From Streptomyces typhae (GTDB lineage: Bacteria > Actinomycetota > Actinomycetes > Streptomycetales > Streptomycetaceae), in assembly GCF_009755605.1 (NCBI RefSeq), contig NZ_WPNZ01000006.1, positions 62,001 through 126,000 of the forward strand: a stretch of DNA of 64,000 nucleotides, given 5' to 3'. Shown here in pieces: positions 1-8,091 of this stretch (the first letter of the stretch is position 1; the number at the start of each line of letters is the position of its first letter). A program made the translations under genes and the position numbers. The notes under the pieces are model-generated. The model searched no databases. It saw only the letters and a list, made by a program, of their open reading frames with translations, and was not told the origin of the DNA.

Positions 1-407
1 TGACGCGCGACGGGCGTACGATCACCAACCCCGAAACCCTGCACGACCCCACGCCGTTCGGCTACAGCCATGCCGTCTCGGCCCCCGGGGAACTCGTCTT
101 CATCGGCGGCCAGTACGCTTCGGACGCCACCGGCGCCCCGGTGCCTGGCGACTTCGCCGCGCAGGTCGACCTGGCCTTCGACCGGCTCGGGGCCGCCCTG
201 GCGGCGGTGGGCCTCGGCTTCGAGCACGTGGTCCGGCTCGGCACGTACATCGTGGCGCACGACGTCGACAAGCTGGCGGTCCTCGGCAAGGCCCTGCACG
301 CCCGCTTCGGCGACCGGCTGCCGGCGCAGACCCTGAGCGGCGTGGCGTCCCTCGCCCTGCCGGGGATGCTCTTCGAGGTCGACGCGGTCGCCGTGCGCCC
401 TGCCTGA
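1..407 (+). CDS. RidA-family protein (5' end cut by window)
   Basis: Reading from base 3 gives a continuous protein of about 134 residues. The first two bases, TG, are probably the end of an ATG or GTG start lying one base outside the window. The body matches the small trimeric YjgF/YER057c/UK114 fold, including the segments around LVFIGGQYASD and LPGMLFEVDAVAV. Archetypal RidA hydrolyses reactive enamines and imines with an Arg in a PARSC-type motif. Here that place reads PAQTLSGV, so the Arg is Gln. It therefore more likely belongs to a Rid subfamily without proven deaminase activity. It ends 102 bp before the next gene on the same strand. Family is clear; substrate is unknown. Confidence 0.85.
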   Translation, partial: TRDGRTITNPETLHDPTPFGYSHAVSAPGELVFIGGQYASDATGAPVPGDFAAQVDLAFDRLGAALAAVGLGFEHVVRLGTYIVAHDVDKLAVLGKALHARFGDRLPAQTLSGVASLALPGMLFEVDAVAVRPA

Positions 408-509
408 CCCGCATGTGCTGCCGGAATGCCTACGCCACGTGGGGTACACGTGCACCTGGGCGGATGCCCGAACCGGCCGAAGAGGCAGGGTGAAGAGAGG
501 CGGTGGCGG

Positions 510-1697
510 ATGCGTACCGTGGGAGTGGAAGAGGAACTCCTCCTGTTCGACCGGCAGAGCGGGGAGCCGCGGGCCCTCTCCTCCGCGGTCATCGCCCGCG
601 CGGCCAAGGACAGCGCGGAGGACGCCGCAGCGGGAACAGCGAGCAGCGGAGCCGACGGCGGGGAAGTCCCCGGGACGGACGGCCGCCCCGGCCGGTCCAC
701 GGACTACCGCGACCCCGAGGACGAGGCCTTCGAGAAGGAGCTGCACCGGCAGCAGATCGAGTTCGCGACCCAGCCGCACACCGACATGGGCGACCTCGCG
801 GACGAGATCCGGCGGTGGCGTGCCGACGCCGCCCGGCACGCCGACGACGTGGGCGGCGCCGTCGCCGCTCTCGCCACCTCCCCCCTGCCGGCGAGTCCGG
901 CGGTGAACGTGGGGCCGCGCTTCGCGTGGATGGAGCAGCAGTTCGGCCTCACCACCCGGGAGCAGCTCACGTGCGGCTGCCATGTGCACGTGGCGGTCGA
1001 GTCACGGGAGGAGGGTGTGGCGGTCGTCGACCGGATCCGTTCCTGGCTCGCGGTCCTGGTCGCGCTCAGTTGCAACTCGCCCTTCTGGCAGGGCAGGGAC
1101 AGCAAGTACGCCAGTTACCGCAGCAGGGTGTGGGGGCGCTGGCCCATGGCGGGCCCCGCGGAGATCTTCGGCTCCGCGGAGCGCTACGACGAGCAGGTGG
1201 AGACGATGATCGCCACCGGCGTCCTGCGGGACGAGGGCATGGTGTACTTCGACGCCCGCCTCTCCCACCGCTACCCCACCGTGGAGATCCGTGTCGCGGA
1301 CGTCTGCCTGGAGGCCGGCACCACCGTCCTCGTCGCCGCGCTCGCGCGGGCGTTGGTGGACACGGCCGTAGCGGAGTGGCGCGCGGGGACGCCGCCGCTC
1401 GGGCACGGCGTCAGTGTGCTGCGGCTCGCGGCGTGGCGTGCCGCGCGCTCCGGCCTGGAGGGCCCCCTGCTGCACCCGGTGACGATGCGGCCCGCCCCCG
1501 CGGAGGAGGTGGTGGCGGCGCTGCTCGACCACGCCCAGGGCGCCCTCGACGCGAACGGCGACCTCGGGATGGCGCGCAAGTCCGCGGCGGGCCTGTTCGA
1601 GCACGGCACGGGCGCCCGTGTGCAGCGTGACCTGCTCGACCGGACGGGCAGCCTCGGCGCGGTCGTCACGGAGTGCGTGCGGCGCACGCAGGCGTGA
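510..1697 (+). CDS. YbdK/GCS2-family carboxylate-amine ligase (putative glutamate-cysteine ligase)
   Basis: This 395-residue protein starts at the ATG at 510, where the family's N-terminal signature VGVEEELLLFD begins and an AGAGAGG-like ribosome site lies about a dozen bases upstream. Upstream in-frame codons add a sequence unlike the family. The conserved blocks CGCHVHVAV and GRWPMAGPAEIFGS are present. The family forms an amide between a gamma-carboxylate and an amine using ATP, and E. coli YbdK shows weak glutamate-cysteine ligase activity. Streptomyces carry several paralogues and make mycothiol and ergothioneine, so the true substrate is unclear. An Ala/Gly/Asp-rich insert near residues 30-65 is lineage-specific. 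It seems to be a single-gene unit. Confidence 0.8.
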   Translation: MRTVGVEEELLLFDRQSGEPRALSSAVIARAAKDSAEDAAAGTASSGADGGEVPGTDGRPGRSTDYRDPEDEAFEKELHRQQIEFATQPHTDMGDLADEIRRWRADAARHADDVGGAVAALATSPLPASPAVNVGPRFAWMEQQFGLTTREQLTCGCHVHVAVESREEGVAVVDRIRSWLAVLVALSCNSPFWQGRDSKYASYRSRVWGRWPMAGPAEIFGSAERYDEQVETMIATGVLRDEGMVYFDARLSHRYPTVEIRVADVCLEAGTTVLVAALARALVDTAVAEWRAGTPPLGHGVSVLRLAAWRAARSGLEGPLLHPVTMRPAPAEEVVAALLDHAQGALDANGDLGMARKSAAGLFEHGTGARVQRDLLDRTGSLGAVVTECVRRTQA

Positions 1698-1942
1698 ACC
1701 TGTCCTGAGGGCGACAGGGCGTCGAACGTACGCCGTACGGGACATGCACACTCGGCGCCCGCTACAACCACGCCCGGTGCTCCGCGAGTCGAATCCTGCG
1801 CCGGTACCTCCGGCAGGCAGCACCGGTACCTCCGGCGGGTGCACCCGCGCCACCAGGAGGAGGAGTCCCCGGCACCAAGGGGGCTCCTCCGCGCCCCCGG
1901 CGGGACCGGTACCGACTTCACCGCGATCTCGACGGAGTCCAC

Positions 1943-2773
1943 GTGCACATGCGTCCGCCCTCACCGGTTGCGCGACTGGCCGCGACCGCCGCCCTCGCCC
2001 TCGCCACCCTCGCCTTCGGCCTGGCACCCGCCCACGGCGCGGACACCGCGTCCGTGCCCGGCGGCCCGCCCGAGCGCGCGTACACGGTGTCCGTCACCAC
2101 CGACACCTCGTCGACCGACTTCGGCCGCCGCACGGTGGACGTCACCGGCTCCGTGACCCGTGCCGACGGCACCCCCGTGGCCGACGCGCCGGTGAAGCTC
2201 GGCAAGTCCGTCCTGTTCAACACCTGGAATCCGTGGGGCGACCCCATCGACCCGACCGAGCGTGAGTTCCTGAAGCTCGGCACCGTACGCACGGACGCCG
2301 AGGGGCGGTTCTCGCTTCCCGACGTGACGGCGGACCGCTGGGAGACCACGGACAGCGTGCATCTGTTCCCGCGCCATCAGGTGGAGTTCCAGGCCTCGTA
2401 CGACCCGGGCCCGCCCGACGACAACGAGATCTACTTCGGTGACACCACGGTGCACGCCCAGGCCGTGCCGAGCACCATCACCTACAAGGTCAACCGCACC
2501 AAGGTCCGCGCCGGTGACACCCTCGTCGTCACCGGGAAGGTCACCTGGCCCACCGGGCACGGCCCGGTCGCGGGCACACGGGTCCTGCTGCGCACCTACT
2601 ACGAGTCCGCCTACGACGCGAAGACCACCACGGACGCACGGGGCAACTTCACCGTCCGCGCCAAGATCCGCGGGTACGACCACGAGTTCGTGGTCTTCTC
2701 CGCTCCCCGGGACTACTACGTGGCGGGCGCGAGCGCGGACCTGCCCGTCAAGAACGTCACTCCCCGGCCGTAA
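1943..2773 (+). CDS. Secreted protein with two Ig-like/transthyretin-like beta domains
   Basis: The protein is about 274-276 residues. A GTG at 1943 and an ATG at 1949 both fit the GGAG at 1934-1937, giving spacers of 5 and 11 bases. Residues 1-33 form a Sec signal peptide with a twin-proline/Arg start, a hydrophobic Ala/Leu core and a likely cut after AHGA. Two repeats follow, each with a beta-rich pattern ending in a TDAxGxF-type motif (TDAEGRFSLP and TDARGNFTVRA). This is typical of carboxypeptidase-regulatory or Ig-like domains in which an added-value domain sits on the cell surface. No catalytic motif is visible. It stands alone, with about 245 bp of non-coding DNA before it. I cannot name a function. 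Confidence 0.75.
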   Translation: MHMRPPSPVARLAATAALALATLAFGLAPAHGADTASVPGGPPERAYTVSVTTDTSSTDFGRRTVDVTGSVTRADGTPVADAPVKLGKSVLFNTWNPWGDPIDPTEREFLKLGTVRTDAEGRFSLPDVTADRWETTDSVHLFPRHQVEFQASYDPGPPDDNEIYFGDTTVHAQAVPSTITYKVNRTKVRAGDTLVVTGKVTWPTGHGPVAGTRVLLRTYYESAYDAKTTTDARGNFTVRAKIRGYDHEFVVFSAPRDYYVAGASADLPVKNVTPRP

Positions 2774-2841
2774 CCGGTACGTCACTCCCTGACGCACACC
2801 GGTACGTCACCCGCTGACGGACACCGGTACGTCACCCGCTG
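2774..2841. repeat. Three 25-bp tandem repeats after the secreted-protein gene
   Basis: CCGGTACGTCAC recurs at 2774, 2799 and 2824, a 25-bp period, beginning directly after the stop codon at 2771-2773. The repeats lie between two convergent genes. Unit 2 and unit 3 are nearly identical; unit 1 differs at a few bases. No coding role is seen. Confidence 0.85.
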
Positions 2842-2916
2842 AACGGAACGCCGGCCGTCGGGCCCATGCACCCGTCGGCCGGCCACCCTCCCCCGCGACG
2901 CCCCGCGTCACGGCGC

Positions 2917-3759
2917 TCACACCTTGCGCCACCGCGCACACGCCCATGAGTAGAAGCCGAACGCCACGAGCGCGAGGGCCATCGCGACGAGCAGCCAGGG
3001 CCCCGCGGGTGTCTCGCGGAAGGAGCGCAGGACGTCGTCCATGCCCTTGGCCTCGCCGGGCTCGTGCCGTACGGCGGCCACGATGACGAACACACCCACG
3101 GCGGCGAAGAGACAGCCGCGGCCGCTGCCGCCCGTCACGCCGAGGACGTCCACGGTCCTGCGCACCGGCACGGACATCTCGCTCATCCGCAGGCGCTTGT
3201 GGTACTTGCGCAGCATGGCGCGCACGGCGATCACGCCGCCGGTCACCACCACGGCGGCGCCCGCCGCACCGACGATCCACTGCCCGGCGGGCCAGCCGAG
3301 CGCGGTCGCCGTGACGTCGTCGCTCTGCCGGTCGGTGGAGCCGCTGCCGCTGCCCTTGTCACCGGCGACATAGGCGAGGACCGAGTAGCTGACCACGCAG
3401 TAGAAGACGAACCGGGCGGCGGACGAGAGCCGCTTGCCCGCCTTGCGCCCGTCCGGTCCCGCCTGGCCGAACAGCGCCTCCGAGAGCCGCCACAGCGCCA
3501 TGCCCGCGAGCGCGAGCCCGAGGAGCCACAGCAGGACGTTCCCGAACGGCTTGTCCGCAAGCTCCGTCAGAGCGCCGCCGCGGTCGGCCTGCTTGCCGCC
3601 GTCGTCGGAGAACGCGACACGCAGAGCGATGATCCCGACCAGCACGTACAGCACCCCGCGTGCCACGAATCCCGCCCGTGCCGCCGTCTCGATCGCGGGC
3701 CCTCTGGCCACTCTCCGCGCCTGCTTGGTCCCGCTGCGTACCGCACCGTCGAATCCCAT
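2917..3759 (-). CDS. DUF1206 integral membrane protein
   Basis: The 280-residue protein starts with MGFDGAVRSG at 3759, preceded by an AAGGGGGG ribosome site. It has six hydrophobic segments arranged as three similar two-helix repeats, the layout of the DUF1206 family, with a characteristic AARAGFVARGVLYVLVG block after a basic amphipathic N-terminus. The family is abundant in actinobacteria and cyanobacteria; its function is unknown. Here it is divergent from an RsbW-like ATPase gene, 175 bp away, and convergent with the upstream secreted-protein gene. Nothing in the sequence suggests a transported substrate. Confidence 0.85.
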   Translation of the reverse strand: MGFDGAVRSGTKQARRVARGPAIETAARAGFVARGVLYVLVGIIALRVAFSDDGGKQADRGGALTELADKPFGNVLLWLLGLALAGMALWRLSEALFGQAGPDGRKAGKRLSSAARFVFYCVVSYSVLAYVAGDKGSGSGSTDRQSDDVTATALGWPAGQWIVGAAGAAVVVTGGVIAVRAMLRKYHKRLRMSEMSVPVRRTVDVLGVTGGSGRGCLFAAVGVFVIVAAVRHEPGEAKGMDDVLRSFRETPAGPWLLVAMALALVAFGFYSWACARWRKV

Positions 3760-3934
3760 GTGTCGGCGGATGCCCCCCTTCGGCCGCTGGATGCGCGCGG
3801 TATTCGGAAGCGCCGCTTCCGTCTCCGCCCCGACCTGCTCGTTCGGAACCGGCCCGTTGGAGCACGTCCGCGCGGGGTAGTCGGACGGCAGGCAGCCGCA
3901 CGAACAGCAGCCGCACGAACAAGTGAGGGTGGTC

Positions 3935-4369
3935 ATGTCGGAAGCATCGGTACGGGCCGTCGGCTGGGCCCAGTCCTTCCCCGTTGCCCGCGGGGTCAGG
4001 GCGGGACGGGAATGGGCGCGCGCCCACATGGATTCCCTGGGGTGGACGCACACGGACCCCGACGCGGTCGACTCCGTCGTCCTCGCGGTCTCCGAACTCG
4101 TCACCAACGCCCACCACCACGCCCGCACCGGCGCGCAGGTGGTGCTGACCTGGGACGGGCAGGCGCTGCACCTGAGCGTCCACGACTCGGGGCCCGGCGC
4201 GCCGGAGCCGCGCAAGGCGGACGAGGGCAGCCTCGGCGGCCGGGGTCTCGCCATCGTCGACGCCCTCGCGGACACGTGGAGCATCCACCCCACGGCGGAC
4301 GGCAAGACCATCACGGCCTGCTTCAGGCTGCCGGGAGGGTCCAGTTGCCAGAAGAAGGACGACTCCTGA
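3935..4369 (+). CDS. RsbW/SpoIIAB-like ATP-binding regulatory protein
   Basis: This 144-residue protein is essentially one HATPase_c_2 domain. It shows the N box ELVTNAHHHA near residue 50, the G1 box HDSGPGAP and the glycine-rich GGRGLAIVDALAD. Such GHKL ATPases act as anti-sigma factors or serine kinases of anti-anti-sigma factors, and Streptomyces has dozens of orphan copies. The ATG at 3935 is chosen because an AGGG sits just upstream; a GTG at 3923 is a less likely start. No sigma factor or antagonist gene lies next to it, so its partner is unknown. The C-terminus ends in a polar tail, QKKDDS. Confidence 0.8.
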   Translation: MSEASVRAVGWAQSFPVARGVRAGREWARAHMDSLGWTHTDPDAVDSVVLAVSELVTNAHHHARTGAQVVLTWDGQALHLSVHDSGPGAPEPRKADEGSLGGRGLAIVDALADTWSIHPTADGKTITACFRLPGGSSCQKKDDS

Positions 4370-4753
4370 GGGCGGCCCGCCCCGGCCTCCCGGACCGCCC
4401 TGCCCGACCCGAACCGACCCGGCCTCCCGGGTCTACCCAGCCGCCTCGGCCGTCTCGCCGTCTCGTCGACCTGGGCCCGCTGCGTCCAACGGTCCTACGG
4501 CAGACACCGTAGGCCGCCTCCTCATGACGGGCCGTGCCGTCGATCGCCCGGTCGACCACCGAGTCGACCACCGATAGGGCCGACCGCCACGTCGTCCTCG
4601 ACGGCGCCCGCCACGTCGTCCGCCCCGGCAACCGCGGGGCCAGGTATGGACTTGCCCGCAGGGTCTCTCTACGCTCTGCCGCACATCGATGAGAGCGCTC
4701 TCAGCAACTCTGGTCCACCCCATTCCTGTTGGCACGACGAGAGGTCCCCCACC
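4370..4753. other. Non-coding stretch upstream of the serine protease
   Basis: These 384 bases carry no reading frame with coding character. They include a C/G-rich tail after the ATPase gene, a run of CCACCGAGTCGACCACCGAT-like repeats at about 4555-4580, and the palindrome at 4690-4703 just before the protease gene. Confidence 0.6.
4690..4703. promoter_or_regulatory. Perfect 14-bp palindrome resembling a LacI-family operator
   Basis: TGAGAGCGCTCTCA is a perfect inverted repeat 50 bp upstream of the GTG of the secreted protease. It has the central CG-containing core of LacI-family operators and is close to the Streptomyces CebR box TGGGAGCGCTCCCA. No lacI-type gene is in the window, so the regulator would act in trans. 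Similarity of the motif is seen; binding is inference. Confidence 0.6.
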
Positions 4754-5920
4754 GTGAGACGCACAGCCACTGCGAAACGCACGACTGGAGCACGCCTCGG
4801 CCTGTCCGCCCTGCTGCTCATGGCCACCTGCGCCGGCACCGCGCTCGTCCCCACCACTGCCGCCGCCGACCAGACGTCCCGACCGCCCGCCTCCCCGTCG
4901 CTGCTCGACGCCATGCAGCGCGACCTCGGGCTCACCCCCGCCGCCGCCCGCGAGCGGCTCGCCGACGAACAGCGGGCCGCGAGGACCGAGCGCGCGGCCC
5001 GCGCGGCCGCGGGTGCCGCGTACGGCGGCTCCTGGTTCGACGCCGAACGGGGCAGGCTCACCGTGGCCGTCACCGGACGGGAGGCCGCCGCGGAGGTGCG
5101 CGCGACCGGCGCCGCGGTGCGGCTGGTCGCGCGCGGCGCCGCGGAGCTCGACGCGGCGAAGGCACGCGTCGACAAGCTCGACGCACCCGCGGGGGTGGCG
5201 AGTTGGCGCGTCGACCCCGAGACGAACGGCGTCGTGGTGAGCGTGGTCGCCCGACACCGGACCGACAACGATGTCAGCACCTTCCTGGAGCGGGCCCGGG
5301 CGGTGGCCCCCGTCCGCGTGGCGACCGTCCCCGAAGGCCCCCGCACCTTCGCCGCCGGGACCGTGGGCGGCGACCCGTACTACACCGGCAACGTCCGCTG
5401 TTCCATCGGCTTCTCGGTGCACGGCGGCTTCGTGACGGCCGGGCACTGCGGGCGTGCGGGCGCGTCCGTGCGCGGCTGGGACGGCTCCGCCATGGGGACG
5501 TTCCAGGGCTCGTCGTTCCCCGGTGACGACTACGCGTACGTGTCCATCGGGCACGGCTGGTGGACCGTGCCCGTCGTCCTCGGCTGGGGCACCGTCCCGG
5601 ACCAGTTGGTGCGCGGCTCGGCGGAGGCACCGGTCGGGTCCTCGATCTGCCGGTCCGGCTCGACCACCAAGTGGCACTGCGGCCGGGTGCTCGCCAAGAA
5701 CGAGACCGTGAACTATTCGGACGGCACCGTGGTGCACCAGTTGACCAAGACCAGCGTGTGCGCCGAGGGCGGCGACTCGGGCGGCTCGTTCCTCAGCGGC
5801 GACCAGGCCCAGGGCGTCACGTCCGGCGGCTGGGGCAACTGCGGCAGCGGTGGCGAGACGTGGTACCAGCCGGTGAACGAGATCCTGAACCGGTACGGGT
5901 TGAGGCTGCACACCGCCTGA
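4754..5920 (+). CDS. Secreted S1 (streptogrisin/alpha-lytic type) serine protease with pro-region
   Basis: The 388-residue preproprotein starts at GTG 4754 behind a GAGAGG. A Sec signal peptide ends near residue 40 (TTAAA). Residues ~45-190 are an alpha-lytic-protease pro-region acting as a folding chaperone. The mature chymotrypsin-fold enzyme begins near residue 200. The triad is His231 in TAGHCG, Asp258 or Asp259 in GDDYAYV, and Ser342 in GDSGGS. Paired Cys residues match the family's disulphides (around His231, in the SICRS/WHCGR region, and around Ser342). There is no C-terminal carbohydrate-binding domain. A LacI-type palindrome lies 50 bp upstream and a strong hairpin follows the stop. 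Confidence 0.92.
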   Translation: MRRTATAKRTTGARLGLSALLLMATCAGTALVPTTAAADQTSRPPASPSLLDAMQRDLGLTPAAARERLADEQRAARTERAARAAAGAAYGGSWFDAERGRLTVAVTGREAAAEVRATGAAVRLVARGAAELDAAKARVDKLDAPAGVASWRVDPETNGVVVSVVARHRTDNDVSTFLERARAVAPVRVATVPEGPRTFAAGTVGGDPYYTGNVRCSIGFSVHGGFVTAGHCGRAGASVRGWDGSAMGTFQGSSFPGDDYAYVSIGHGWWTVPVVLGWGTVPDQLVRGSAEAPVGSSICRSGSTTKWHCGRVLAKNETVNYSDGTVVHQLTKTSVCAEGGDSGGSFLSGDQAQGVTSGGWGNCGSGGETWYQPVNEILNRYGLRLHTA

Positions 5921-5932
5921 TCCGGCCGGGCC

Positions 5933-5963
5933 CCGGCGGCCTCCGGTCCGGGGAGGCCGCCGG
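5933..5963. terminator. Hairpin between convergent genes
   Basis: A 12-bp perfect stem (CCGGCGGCCTCC with its complement at 5952-5963) closes a 7-base loop. It lies between the stops of the serine protease (+) and the serine hydrolase (-), so it can serve both strands. There is no U-tract, as usual in Streptomyces. Confidence 0.7.
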
Positions 5964-5971
5964 CGCGTGCG

Positions 5972-7162
5972 TCACGTCCGGCGCGCGGCAGGCTGGGCGA
6001 GTGCCCACAGTTCCAGGTAGGCGCGCTGGATGAAGGCGCCGTTGAGCGTGGGGCTCGTGTTGGCCAGGGCGGTCAGTGCCACGTCCCGCTGCGGGCTGAA
6101 GCCCGCGAACGTGGTGAAGCCCCTGGTGCCGCCGGAGTGGTGGAAGAGGTCGCGGTCATGTCTGGAACGGATGTTCCAGACCAGGGCGATGCGGTGGTGC
6201 GTGCGGGGCAGGGCGATCCGCGGGACGGTGACGTCGGCGAGTGCCGTGCGCAGCGTCCGGGGGACGTCGGCGGGCACCGCGTCGGGGTCGAGGAGGGCGT
6301 CCAGGGTGGTGAGCAGGTCACGGGCGCTGGAGCGGCCCGCTCCCGCGCCGGGCAGCCCGGGGATCTCCCAGGCGGGGCGTACCCTGCCGTGCCAGTAGCC
6401 GGTGGCTTGCGGCGGGTTCGCGGCGCAGTTGGTGCGGGTCAGGCCGAGCGGGTCGAGGACGCGGGCCGCGAGCAGCGGGGCGTAGGCGCCGTCACCCGGG
6501 CCGTGGGCGGCGCGGGCCAGCAGGTCCCCCAGCAGGGCGACGCCGAAGTTGGAGTAGCGCACGCGGGTGCCGGGGGCGGCTCGGGGCCGGGTGCGGGCCA
6601 GGGCGCGGTGGAACGCGTCGGCGGAGTAGGCCGCGTACGGATTGCTGTACCAGGCGGGCGCGCCGCTGCGCACCAGGCCGGGCGGCAGGCGCGGCAGGCC
6701 CGAGGTGTGCGTGGCCAGGTGGAGGAGGGTGATGGGGGCGCCGCGCACCGGCGGGGCCGCCGCGCGGGGCAGGAAGCGGGTGACCGGGTCGTCGTACGCC
6801 ACTTCGCCGCGGGCGACCATCTCGGCGAGGAGCAGCGCGGTGAACGTCTTGGTGAGGGAGCCGATCTCGAAGCGCGTGTCGGGGTCGGCGGGCGTGCCGC
6901 CGCGCAGGGCCGTGCCGCCGGTGGCGAGCAGCGCGCGCCGGGGTCCGCGTCGGACGGCGACGGCCACCGCGCTCGCGCCGGGTGCGGCGGTGCGCAGGGC
7001 GGCGAGCAGGTCGTGGGCCCAGGCGGGATTCCCGGGGTCCCCCGGGCCGCAGCCCTCGGGCTCGCCGCCCTCGGGGACAGGACCGGCAGGGACGGGGCAC
7101 CCGGGTCCGGAACACTCGGGTCCGGGGCCCTCGGAGCCGGGTCGCCCGCCGTCCCGGCTCAC
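5972..7162 (-). CDS. Class-C beta-lactamase/DD-peptidase-fold serine hydrolase, last gene of the peptide operon
   Basis: The 396-residue protein begins at GTG 7162, whose GTGA overlaps the stop of the preceding gene by 4 nt; upstream in-frame sequence is only the shadow of that gene. The first ~45 residues are Gly/Pro/Glu-rich. Then come the three penicillin-recognising motifs: SLTK (Ser nucleophile and Lys), YSN, and HSG in FHHSGGTRGF. No signal peptide is seen, so it probably acts in the cytoplasm, unlike cell-wall carboxypeptidases. Relatives hydrolyse beta-lactams, D-amino-acid peptides or esters. Being translationally coupled to a 60-aa peptide gene, it might process that peptide or its product; this is inference. 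Confidence 0.85.
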   Translation of the reverse strand: MSRDGGRPGSEGPGPECSGPGCPVPAGPVPEGGEPEGCGPGDPGNPAWAHDLLAALRTAAPGASAVAVAVRRGPRRALLATGGTALRGGTPADPDTRFEIGSLTKTFTALLLAEMVARGEVAYDDPVTRFLPRAAAPPVRGAPITLLHLATHTSGLPRLPPGLVRSGAPAWYSNPYAAYSADAFHRALARTRPRAAPGTRVRYSNFGVALLGDLLARAAHGPGDGAYAPLLAARVLDPLGLTRTNCAANPPQATGYWHGRVRPAWEIPGLPGAGAGRSSARDLLTTLDALLDPDAVPADVPRTLRTALADVTVPRIALPRTHHRIALVWNIRSRHDRDLFHHSGGTRGFTTFAGFSPQRDVALTALANTSPTLNGAFIQRAYLELWALAQPAARRT

Positions 7163-8091
7163 AGCCGCTGCCCCGTCCCGCCGAGCGTGCGGGACACCGC
7201 GAGGGTGCCCGCGACCGCGGCGACGACGGCGGTGTGCTGATGGTCGGCGAAGCGCTGGTCGGGGTCGTCGGCGACCGGGTCGCCGTCGCGCGGGACCAGA
7301 CCGTCCGGGTGCTGGGCCGCGGCCAGGCGATCCCAGTCGGCCGCCGCGCAGTGGGGCTCCGGCAGGCAGCAGCCGACGATCATCAGCTCGGCGACCAGGT
7401 CCCACTGCTCGATCTCGGCCCAGATGTCGATCCACACCGGCAGCCAGGTGCTCACGTAGTCGGCGAGCTCCTCCGGCAGGCCGGTGGGGCGGGCGCCCCA
7501 GTCGGTGAGGTGGAAGACCGTGTGGGTGACGCAGTAGCCGGTCATCCAGTCGATGAGCCAGGGCTCGGGGGTCGCCGCGAGCCATGTGGCCCGGGTCAGC
7601 GCCGCCCAGTCGTAGACGCGTCCGTCCTGGTCGAGGCCCACGACGCGGGCGGCGTTGGCGACGGCGAGGCGCCGGTTGGGCAGCATCTCGGCGCCCCGGA
7701 CGGAACGCAGTGCGCTGGTGTGGGCCAGCAGTCCGTCGAGGGCCGCGTGTCGCAGGCCGCTCCGCGCGAACGGGACGTATGTCTCCAGCGGGTCGGTCAT
7801 CAGCGAGAACCGCAGTTGGCGCTCGTACAGCATGTCGCCGGCACGGAACTGGCTCCAGCAGAAGTCCAGCAGCTCGCGGGCCAGGCGCAGCTCCGTGCCG
7901 CCCGCGACCGACTCCCGCAGCACGAGCGAGGCGGCGAGGGCGCTCTCGCCCAGGGGTTTGTAGACGCCGTTGGGGTCACCGAGCTCGGCGGTCGCGTCGG
8001 CGGGCAGGCCGCCTCGCTCGCGGTGGGCGTGCAGCCAGGCGAGGGCCTGCGCGCTCACGTCGTGTGCGGTGCGTGTCACGGACGCCGTCAT
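7159..8091 (-). CDS. DUF6895-like protein of unknown function
   Basis: The 310-residue protein starts at ATG 8091, overlapping the previous stop by 4 nt. It is predicted largely alpha-helical, with many Trp/Tyr/His/Asp residues in the middle (for example WLIDWMTGYCVTHTVFH and WIDIWAEIEQWDL) and a Cys pair in IVGCCLPEPHC. The pattern of repeated helices with buried aromatics resembles an alpha-alpha toroid. I associate it with the actinobacterial DUF6895 group by overall look, not by search. No signal peptide or membrane segment is present. It is the third gene of a four-gene coupled operon, so it likely works with the peptide and the two flanking proteins. Confidence 0.6.
   Translation of the reverse strand: MTASVTRTAHDVSAQALAWLHAHRERGGLPADATAELGDPNGVYKPLGESALAASLVLRESVAGGTELRLARELLDFCWSQFRAGDMLYERQLRFSLMTDPLETYVPFARSGLRHAALDGLLAHTSALRSVRGAEMLPNRRLAVANAARVVGLDQDGRVYDWAALTRATWLAATPEPWLIDWMTGYCVTHTVFHLTDWGARPTGLPEELADYVSTWLPVWIDIWAEIEQWDLVAELMIVGCCLPEPHCAAADWDRLAAAQHPDGLVPRDGDPVADDPDQRFADHQHTAVVAAVAGTLAVSRTLGGTGQRL

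Noticed and set aside
1775..1812. tRNA-like 3' half (GAGTCGAATCCTGC)
   Set aside because: No matching acceptor, D or anticodon arms upstream; only a chance T-loop-like string beside a direct repeat.
3064..4512. 482-codon open frame across DUF1206 and the ATPase gene
   Set aside because: Shadow frame. The real genes on both strands have domains and codon bias; this one is Arg/Pro/His-rich noise.
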